A DNA stretch of 64,000 nt from Actinomortierella ambigua (lineage: Eukaryota > Mortierellomycota > Mortierellomycetes > Mortierellales > Mortierellaceae): the NCBI GenBank assembly GCA_016098155.1, contig JAAAJB010000004.1:62001-126000 (forward strand). The letters run 5' to 3'. The notes below the pieces were generated by a model that made no database searches, was not told the origin of the DNA, and worked only from the letters and a program-made list of their open reading frames with translations. Position numbers and translations under genes: made by a program. Each line of letters starts with the position of its first letter. Within the stretch, counting starts at the first letter, position 1. This document shows, piece after piece, positions 33,698 to 42,368 of this stretch.

Positions 33698-33961
33698 ATG
33701 AAAATTCTAGGAGCGCTCCTGCTCACCTTTGTTGGCTCGCTGGTTTCCGAAGCGACTGTTGCTCAAGGAAGCCCATGCGGTTTTTACGAGACCTCTAGTG
33801 ATACCTTCTACAATCATTGCACGTCGGACGGCTCAAGTGTCGTCATCCAGGTTCAGGCTACGCTTGGGCCAGACTACGAGAAATGTGTCGCACCAGGAGT
33901 AACTTGGCTGGGTGCAGCTGACAGAATACAAGGAGCACACTACGTTGGCCGCCTGTGCTAA
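33698..33961 (+). CDS. Small secreted four-cysteine protein 1 (87 aa)
   Basis: Single coding exon. Residues 1-23 (MKILGALLLTFVGSLVSEATV and AQ) form a clear signal peptide with likely cleavage after AQG or nearby. The mature part of about 63 residues has cysteines at 27, 41, 63 and 87, the last being the C-terminal residue, enough for two disulphide bonds. Conserved with its tandem paralogue are CGFY near the start and the PDYExCxxPGxTWLG core. No known family is recognised by eye. Size, signal peptide, cysteine spacing and tandem duplication are typical of fungal apoplastic effector-like or antimicrobial-type proteins, but this is inference. The TATA position of this copy is degraded (ATATTAATA), so expression may be weaker than that of copy 2. 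AATAAA at 34015 fits the 3' end. Confidence 0.75.
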   Translation: MKILGALLLTFVGSLVSEATVAQGSPCGFYETSSDTFYNHCTSDGSSVVIQVQATLGPDYEKCVAPGVTWLGAADRIQGAHYVGRLC

Positions 33962-34797
33962 TGACAGGTGGGAGGAGGGGCAGCGCACCTTTTGAATCCA
34001 TCTAGCCTCACCCCAATAAACTAACATTATTAAACATGTCACAAGCAAAGCTTGGAGGCGCGCTGGCGGCATTTGCTTTTGGGTCAGGTGTAGCAACAAA
34101 CCACTCCGATTAAGGGATTCTTGACGCTCGCGTTATGGGGGGGGGGGTCCAACTCCTGTGGAGTACCTGACTCCCAGAAAGGGGAGTGGGACAGAACTAG
34201 TCTTAGAATCAACATCGTTGTACTCGACGTTCTAGCTTGCCCCTCAGATCCCGAATGTGCCTGAGGACACTCGCGAGCTTCTAGTCAAACTCATCGCGCA
34301 TCGAGTTTGTCCTTCCGTAATGTGATTGACAAGAGCATGCATATGGCTCTCCATAGAGAAGTGCGGCGATTTGATCAGCCTGGACTACCCCTAGAGTATT
34401 CATCATCGTCGCCGCCCTCCTCTCGATGCTAAGCTCCGTCATGCGAGAAGCGTTGTGCCTCGATGACAAGTATCAGAGTCGCAATGGTCAAGCCAGGATT
34501 TTGTTGATACTGAAGTCTTTACGGTACTGAATGATAGCGATGATCGTTTCTCGGCTGTCTCTGCGTTGATACAATCCCGTCTTGACAAGGATTTGTTCCT
34601 GTGCATATTAAGAAGAATATGGTTATCCTCACAACCCCACCCTAGTTGCCTCCAAAGCAAACGGAGAATGTAAAATGGACAATGATCACTGGGAGAAACA
34701 CGATCAAACCCCTGATCAAGTACGTTCTTGGTCTTCCATACCACCCCCTTGACTCCTCCCTTTTTTTCCTTCAATGTGTCTCCTGAAAGTACCAGGT

Positions 34798-34805
34798 ATA
34801 AATAG
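34798..34805 (+). promoter_or_regulatory. TATA box of secreted-protein gene 2
   Basis: TATAAATA stands 26 nt after a block (CAATGTGTCTCCTGAAAGTA at 34773) conserved in all three promoter copies. The equivalent site is ATATTAATA in gene 1 and TATATTTT in the orphan copy at 29152. Confidence 0.65.
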
Positions 34806-34898
34806 GCCTTCTTCCACCCGTCAACGCCCAACAAACCAACTCTTCTCAACCTCATCATCTTTAACAACAGCCCCCAAAAGAACTATCACACACCCAAG

Positions 34899-34998
34899 GT
34901 AACCCGCTATACCTTTATTTATCATGAACAGACAAGCCTTGATACAGAAGATTTGATGATTAAATTCGCTCACCCCCTAAAAAAAAGGCATTTTCCAG
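34899..34998 (+). other. Probable 5'-UTR intron of secreted-protein gene 2
   Basis: Donor CCCAAG|GTAACC and acceptor TTTTCCAG match those of copy 1; the intron is 100 nt here and 80 nt there. Confidence 0.5.
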
Positions 34999-35019
34999 TT
35001 TACCAAGAAACGAAAAATC

Positions 35020-35283
35020 ATGAAAATTCTAGGAGCGCTCCAGATTGCCTTCCTTGGTTCGCTGGTTTCCGAAGCGACTGTTGCCCAAGGACGCATATGC
35101 GGTTTTTACTCGGACGCTGATTTAGCCGTCTTCGATAATTGCGCGGACGTCCCAAGAATCATCATAGTTCAGCCTGCGACTGAGCCAGACTACGAGATGT
35201 GTGCTGAACCAGGAAACACTTGGCTGGGTGTATCTGCCAAGACACGATCTGCATTCTACGCTTACCCTTACCGCTCGTGCTGA
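35020..35283 (+). CDS. Small secreted four-cysteine protein 2 (87 aa)
   Basis: Paralogue of the gene at 33698. The signal peptide (MKILGALQIAFLGSLVSEAT and on) is identical to copy 1 at 20 of 24 positions. The mature part keeps all four cysteines (27, 41, 61, 87), CGFY and the PDYExC..PGxTWLG core, but by eye only about one third of mature positions agree. This contrasts with the high identity of the flanking non-coding DNA. The protein is predicted to be secreted. It has a good TATA box 215 nt upstream of the ATG (about 115 nt after removing the probable leader intron) and AATAAA at 35340. No family was recognised; effector-like or antimicrobial roles are possibilities only. Confidence 0.75.
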   Translation: MKILGALQIAFLGSLVSEATVAQGRICGFYSDADLAVFDNCADVPRIIIVQPATEPDYEMCAEPGNTWLGVSAKTRSAFYAYPYRSC

Positions 35284-35785
35284 CGACAGGTGGGAGGAGG
35301 AGAGGTAGCGCACCTTTTGAATCCATTTCGCCCCACTCCAATAAACCAACATTTTAAAACATGTCACAGGCACAGCTTGGAGGCGCGCTAACAGCATTTA
35401 CTTTTGGGTCAGATGTAGCAACAAACCCCAAGAATGCACTCCGATCAAGGGATTCTTGACGGTCACGGTATGGAGGGGGGCCAAAGAGGGGAGTGGGACA
35501 GAACTAGTCGTAGAATCAACATCGTTGTACTTGATGCTCTAGCTTGTCCCTCAGATCCGAATGTGCTTGAGGACACTCGCGAGTCTGTAGTCAAACCCAT
35601 CGCGCATCGAGTTTGTTCTCTTCGTAATGTGGTTGACAAGAACTTGCATGGCTCTCCATAGAAGTCAATGAGTCTGAAGCGCGGCGATTTGCTCAGCTTG
35701 GACCACTCCTGGAGGAGTCACCATCGTCGCCGCCCTCCTCTCGATGCTAGGCTCCGTCATGTGAGAAGCGCAGTGCCTTGATGCC

Positions 35786-36017
35786 AAGCTTGAGCGTGAG
35801 GAGGACAAGGCTGTCCCATAAGACGGATATTAGGGAGCAGGCATCGACGCAGAGCCTTCTTGTTCTGAATTGACTCGAACCTGTAGTGCCGCCGGGATGG
35901 TAGCCGTCGACTGTTCTAGATTCTGATGCTTCGATCACAGAATTTTTCTTCTCCTCCTCCTTCTCCCTAACATTAGATTCTGTGTTTTCTGGCTCCGTAC
36001 CCCGATCGCTCTGCAGC
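35786..36017. other. Island DNA after tandem unit 2
   Basis: No supported gene; a minus-strand frame continues through here but has no recognised features. Confidence 0.4.
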
Positions 36018-36592
36018 TTAAGTTTCATCAGCATACAAGTCAGGGTTGTGCGCGTTCCACTTCTGGGACGTACCCCGTTCACCCAGTGACATCTGCATCG
36101 AGGACTGCGCCCTGGTTAGTGAGGCCACCCTAGCAGTTTCCTCTTCGTTCACGACCCCTCTCTGCGCAACCTCCCGTTCCCTGATCATCCTGTCCGCCGT
36201 GTTCGCAATGCGCACTACAATCTTCACTAGCCGGGTGCCTCACCACTCGTCGTCAGTCAAGGTCTGTTCCAATGCGTCCAAGGCAACGCGGTCTTTTACA
36301 AGGTGCATATGAAGGGAATGTAACGCCCTGGGAGCTGACACCGCGCAAGGTTGGTTAAATCACGCCTAGCTCCTGCCTGCTGCAGCCATCGCTTTGAACT
36401 CTTCACCATATGAAGATCGTGTGAACATAAACAGCTCGTTCTCCAGACGAGAGCTCGTCTGGAGAGCGCCGCGAAGATAGAAAGCAGCCCAGAAAATATG
36501 CTCCGCACTGGTGCAATTATTGTTGAACTGCAGTCAACGGAATCTAGACGGCTCACATCCACCTCCACCGTCACCACTTTCTTCCTCGACAC
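36018..36592 (-). pseudogene. Degenerate ORF, possible gene relic
   Basis: Two minus-strand frames lie head to tail: one from 36592 beginning MSRKKVVTVEVDVSRLDSVD, then 36227 to 36018 reading RIANTADRMIREREVAQRGV and rich in Glu, Arg and Ala (coiled-coil-like). The segment between them reads KDRVALDALEQTLTDDEW followed by a TGA stop and continues in the same frame. The in-frame stop and missing splice signals suggest a decayed gene. The family is not recognised. Confidence 0.35.
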
Positions 36593-37614
36593 GATCTGTG
36601 AGGCTGTGGTTGATCTAAAAGAATCGTGTTGGGCGGGAGGGGGGGGGACTCACAAAGGCATCAAAACTTACAACGAACGATGGAATCATTTTCTCTACGA
36701 TGTACTGTACTACCATTAAGCAGGCCATTGGACACTTTCTCAAAGTAGGCTTCTTTCGAGGCTGTTTCTGGAGAGGCAGCAAGCTGGCGCGACGCGCGCT
36801 GAGCGGCAGCCTCTGGGAATATGTTGGCGATTTGATAGTCGAGACAACTGTTCCAATCTGCGATGTCACTTGAATTGCTTCAAAACACGAACAAAAATAT
36901 CGCAGAAAGCAACATCCATTAGCTGTCAAGTCAGAGAAATGTGGCAACGAAGGGACGATGGGACCATTTAACACTTGCGAAACGGAGCAGAGCTGCAGGT
37001 AACCCTTCCAGAGCAACCCAGGACTGACAAGGCTAGGCGTCCAGTCCCCTATGCAGAATGACTTGCCCGATACTCTTGTGGAGAAGTACGATTCTCACCA
37101 CAAGGGTACCTGACAATCCGCTCTGGGTTAGGGACCTTCTGGCATACCAAGTAAAACTCTCACGACGTAAGCCTAGAGTACAGATCCCTCTCTTCCCTTC
37201 ATAAGGGCCACATCGAAGTTTAAAGGAGCAATGTACAAAACGAGTATCACAAAACCGACACTTTGGACGCCCACAACGCGTCCCCATCTTACAACCACAC
37301 CCCTTGGGAGCCTTTCATATCACATCTGTCATAAATGCCAACCAAAAATTCCTAGCACGAACACTGGCGTAATCACCACCACTCCACCCATTATCTCTTC
37401 TTTCCGGATGTGGAAGGACAATTGCCCGCGGTGAAAAAAAGAACATCCTGTGCGCGCCCTCTCGAAATGGCCCCCCTCTCCCGTTCCTCCGAAAGATAAT
37501 CATGACACTGACTGGATGCCCAGTCTTTGGGCGACAAAGAGAATTATCCAAGCCTAAAGCATGGTTTATTACTACTTTGTACACGCAGAGTTGGACTCGT
37601 CAAGGTACAAATAT
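36593..37614. other. Region without supported gene, upstream flank of RPL12 3' end
   Basis: Short frames only. A minus-strand AATAAA (plus TTTATT at 37565-37570) lies 45 nt beyond the RPL12 stop and is its likely poly(A) signal. Confidence 0.45.
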
Positions 37615-38241
37615 TTAGGCCTCCTATAAGCATTCAAAGCAAGAACAATAAAAAACGAAAAATCCAATGTTAGGAAAAAAAGGACACCAGCTGCCAACAA
37701 TCTAACAGTTCAACATTGCCCATCGACAAATGAATTAAATAAGGTGACTTACAGGGACCTCGACCTCACCCTCCTCAATGGAGTCCGAAAGGTCCTTGGG
37801 GTTCTGGCCATCGACGGTGCATCCGACGGAGAAAGCAGTGCCGAGGATCTCCTTGATCGTGCCCTTGAGGGAGCGAGCATAAGACTTGGGGTGCATGATG
37901 CGGGCAATCTCAATGACATCATCAAGGGAGATGTTGCCGTTGTGCTTGATGTTCTTCTCCTTCTTGCGGTCACGGGGGGCCTCCTTGAGGGCCTTGATGA
38001 CAAGGGAAGAAGCCGAGGGGACGACGGAGACGGCGGCCTGACGGTTCTGGATGGTCAGCTGGACGGTGACACGGAGACCCTTCCAGTCCTGGGTGGCCTT
38101 GGCAATATCTTCACCGACCTTCTTGGGCGAAAGACCGAGAGGACCAATCTTGGGGGCCAGAGCGGACGAAGCACCAACCTCACCACCGGTGGCACGGAGG
38201 TAGATGATCTTGATCTCGTTGGGGTCCAGCTTAGGGGGCAT
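37615..38241 (-). CDS. RPL12: 60S ribosomal protein L12 (uL11)
   Basis: Two exons, complement(37615..37623, 37753..38241), give 165 aa, the exact family length. uL11 sits at the base of the ribosomal stalk in the GTPase-associated centre and binds the 25S/28S rRNA loop contacted by elongation factors. Seen: [20 protein letters not shown], the [20 protein letters not shown] motif, [20 protein letters not shown], and the C-terminal [17 protein letters not shown] region. Reading straight on from exon 1 would give a non-family tail VSHLI. Splicing at CCT|GTAAGT over a 129-nt intron to TATAG|GAGGCCTAA gives the normal ending EVEVPEA. The last exon is thus only 9 nt, two codons and the stop. Confidence 0.96.
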
Positions 38242-39220
38242 GCTGTTGATGGTGAGAAGAAAAAAAGGACGTGTTTGTCAGTCTTCCTTGGTCTGTAATA
38301 GATGATTCATCGGCTGTTTTTCTGGGCATCCTGATCACAGCAAGTCGCATCAAACGCCCTCTCGCCATCGCTGTAGGTGCAGGTAAACCTGCCCGCCATC
38401 CTTTGACTGTTTCCAGCTGGCGGACCGCTGACACGGATAGTAATACTACATCAGCTAGCAAAAGAAAGCAAGACGCCTGCCCAAGCGAGATGCCTCACTC
38501 GAACAAGACGAGCCTCCTTCCTGATGCACAAGCTGCCCTGATCGCCCCACTTTCCATGGTTTATGGAGAACTGGTTAAAATAGGGTGTCGTATTGCGCCT
38601 ATCCATGGATCGATCTGGCCAGAGTGCTCGTTGGAGCACGAAAGGATGACAGGGATAACCCTTCTGCAGCAATGGGTTGAGACGGATGGATTGGCCGAAT
38701 GGTTGGATGGATGTGTCAATGATTTGGATGGATTGCAGTCTTCCTCCACCGAATCACATACGTGAATAACTTTTTGGCGGCGGAAAAGGAAGATCGCCCT
38801 CGTTCCAAGTGAGCCTGTCCTTAAATACGAGAGCTTGAGCCACCAAAATTAAGTTTAGGGCAAAAAGACTCGGACCCTGAAGTTGCCCCTCTCCCTCTCT
38901 CCCTCTCTCATTCTTACTCAAAACACACCCGCCCCCGACTGAAAAATATTTTTCAAAATGCTATTTGGTTTTTATTCAGAGGAGAATAACGATGGTCATT
39001 AAGTGGAGAAAAGAGAGATAACAATGCGAGAAGTGGGAGTAGGGGAGTGCGGACAAAAATGAAGAGAGAGGGTCATGAAATAATGGTTGAAGTGGGGTGG
39101 ATATGCTAGTTTGGTATTTTTTTTTCTTTTGAGCAAGGGTAAGGTCATAAAACATAAAGAACAAAATAAAACGTATAAGAATAAGGGTAGTGGGGGGGGG
39201 GAAAAATATCATGTACGGTA
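38242..39220. other. Intergenic: RPL12 promoter and RhoGAP 3' flank
   Basis: Contains the upstream region of RPL12 (both neighbours are on the minus strand) and the A/T-rich 3' flank of the RhoGAP gene. No coding sequence with family features was seen. Confidence 0.5.
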
Positions 39221-42200
39221 TTAAGCGGCGACAACAGAGATCGACGAAACATTAGTCATGGCCAAGGACGTAGTAGAAGGCGTGGGGCTGGCATGGCCGG
39301 AAAGACGCAGAAATTCGAGACGCTCCTCGGGTGACATCTCAGCCAACAACATTCGCAGTTCCAGGGCCTCCTCCTCATCCTCGTCCTTGTAGAGACTTCC
39401 ATTGCTGCTGGCGCGGTCATAGTCGCCATTTCCCTGATCGTCCATCACCACCTCGTGGCTCTCCTCGACTGAAAACTCAAAGGATTGTGGGGTGCGCTGG
39501 CGCTGCTGCTGCTGCTGTTGCTGTTGCACGTGGTGAGAGTGGTTGTTGACCTCCTGCTGTGGCACCGCCATCATCATCGGTTCGGCTGTCGCGGTGCGGG
39601 CATGGCGGCCACCACTGACAGTAGTGGCGGCGTTTGCACCCCTGGTCGCGGTGGGCGCTGTAAAGGCAGTACTGCCGGGAACTGGAGGGAATGCCTTGGT
39701 CAGAACAAGCACGGACGAGCGGCTAGTGGTATTGGACGCTGATCCAGAACGGCTATGGGAGCGCGAGGTCGATCCCTCTCGACTGTGGGATCCTCGTGGA
39801 CGGGTGTGATTGGGGAGAGCAGGCCTGGCGGTAGGAGCAACAATGGGGACCACTTGGTTGTCCAGAGGATGAAGCGTGTTCGAGTTGGCAGGGTGATGGC
39901 CCTTGGGCATGCTGATCATCAGCGTGGCGGCCTGGGAGAGCAGGCCACCGTGCGAAGTCTTGACCTCGCCATAGTCCTCCATGGGTGACAAGGGCGAGAT
40001 TGGGGAGGAGGGGCGGGTTGGGTAGAGGCGCAGGTCGGTGTCGGCGACCATGGAAGCGTTCTTAATGAGCATGTCCATTGAGGTCATGTGCTGCAGTCGA
40101 CGGACCACGTCTTGTCCAGGTTGCTGCTGTTGCTGTTCCTCCAGCGTCTCGGCGTGGCTGCTAGCTACGCTGCTGGTGTCATCCTGAATGACTGTGGTCG
40201 TGGTTGCGATGACGATGCTGTCTCGAAGACCTGAAGGGCGAGAATGCATGGGAACTGGGGGTGGCATCGGCATGGGAATCTGCACTGTCAGCGAACCCTT
40301 GCGGCTGCGAGATTCTCGAATGGCCATCGGGGTACCCTGCAAGATGTCGTGCGTCACCTGCTTGAGAGCATGGGCTGCTGCCTTGGCACGAATGCGCTCA
40401 ATGTCTCCTCGAGTCAGTCCTGCCAGGTCCATGAACTCTTGGAGCTCACCATCCGACAGGTAGTCCAGAGCTTCAAGCACCTCAGTCTCCTCCATTGTCA
40501 TCTCGGTGGCCGACAGAGTCAAGGTAGAGGCAGATGCAGCCGCCGTAGCTGCTGCTGCTGCTGCTTCGGCAGAGGCCTCCTTAGCCCGCTGCGCCTTCTT
40601 GGCTCGCCGGCGTTGTTTGCGATCATTCTGGCGCTGCTGGATCGCCTCTTCCTCCGTGAGCCCCTTGTTGAGGTACTGCTCAATCTCTTGACGCAACTTC
40701 TTGGTTCGCTCTCGACGAGGGCTCTTGGGCAGGATGCAAGTCCTGTAGCCAAGGGGCTGCGGGGCGGCAACCGCACCTCCGTTAGATGCCGTACCATTCG
40801 CTGAAGTTGAAGTGGGTCCCCTTGTATGCATGGGGTTATGCTGATGGTACAAAGCATGAGAGCGATCCAGCAGTTGTGATGGTCGGACGGTATGGTGATG
40901 CCGATGAGAGCGCTGGGTGAGCGGGTGGAGCCTGGCCTTCTGACGACGCAACTGCTGCTTTTGCGCCGATGTGAGCCTACGTCTCTTGACAGTCCGGGCT
41001 ACAGCCAAGAAGCTCTGCAGCTCACGTCGTTGGATGGCATGCTGGCTAATTCCAAAAATGTCTCCGGGCGAAACGGGATGGAGGTTCTTGCTGACGGTGT
41101 TGAAGCGCGAAATGGCTGCACGGGGCGAGAGAGGGGACATGGGTGTATTGTTGGGGCGATAGGCGGGGCTCAGCGCTGCGACAGAGACGCTCTTCTTGAG
41201 ATCAGCTGCCACACGGGCGGCATTCTCCTCCTCGTCATCATCCGAGTCGCTGGTGCTACGGCGGCTGCGACGACTACCACGACTACCAACGGTGCCCTCA
41301 TTCTCCTCATCACCCTCGGCCACACCGTCGAGCCTTGGCACAAATCCATCCTTGTCATCGTCGTCGAGCTCAATGTCCAGCAGCGAGATGGCGTCATCAG
41401 CGACCACACGCTCCTTGCGGCCGGTGTAGAGGGAGATTTCCTTCACGTCTGTAGGCTGTGGTGCTGGTACAGGTGATTCGGCAGGCAAGCCCTGAGCAAT
41501 ACGATTCTCCATACGAAGGATGGCATGGGCCGCCTCAAAGCCGTGGACGCGCTCCAGCATCGCGATACGCTCCTCCTCAAGTTGTCGCTCACGGCGATCC
41601 AACTTGGCCTGAAGCTCCTCCTCGGACAAGTCTCGCTCCTCTCTGTAGGCATAGATGATATGGTAAAAGGCGCCAGAGAAGCGTTGGAGATTGGTGTTGA
41701 CGAGCACGCGTGAGCCTCCGCTAGGCAAGTAGTCCTCGAGTCCAAAGCAGCAGGTACCGGGGCACACGGCCAATTTGCTGGGGCTGATTTGGTTGTAGGC
41801 GTGATTATCGACCAAATCACAGCACAGGTCCAGGATCTCCACAAAAAGATATCGGTTCAGCTCTGGTAACAAACCTAGTAGCTCAAAGAAAAATCGGCCT
41901 AGAAAGAATTCATGGAATATCACAAGAACAGTGAGCAAGATTAAGAAAAAAAAAAATGAATGAGCCTCGGCGGTATATGGAATCCTTTTTCTTTGTGTTT
42001 GTGTTTTGTTTATTTTGTGTCATTACAAGCGCGACACGGGTATGACGACGACCAGAACTTACCGTTGGGATTGTAGAACATCTCCTGGATGTGTACAGGG
42101 ACAAGGGGTGGGTACGTACGGGACAGGCAGGTGGAGAGCAGGCCTGCGACTGTATCGATACGCATCATCTTGACTGAAAAAAGGTGACAGCGCTTAGGAT

Positions 42201-42329
42201 CGACTAGTAACTCGAGCATGGACTCCACGGCTGGTTGGTAGTGGACATTCCGAAAGAGATGCTTATGTCGAAGACCTAGAGATGGGGAAACGGTAAAAGA
42301 ATGCCGTTCATGGTGGCATTTAGTCCATC

Positions 42330-42368
<39 letters not shown>

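Larger units (their letters stand above)
33345..34465 (+). repeat. Tandem unit 1 carrying secreted-protein gene 1
   Basis: This aligns with 34640-35785 over nearly all its length, including the promoter, 5'-UTR intron, coding region, the AATAAA block and a long 3' flank (GAGTGGGACAGAACTAGTC, CATCGCGCATCGAGTTTGT, CCGCCCTCCTCTCGATGCTA). The offset between the start codons is 1322 bp. Confidence 0.9.
34640..35785 (+). repeat. Tandem unit 2 carrying secreted-protein gene 2
   Basis: Second copy of the unit at 33345-34465, separated from it by about 175 bp of unrelated sequence. It has several small indels, for example loss of the GGGGGGGGG run and adjacent 50 bp found in unit 1 at 34137. Confidence 0.9.
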
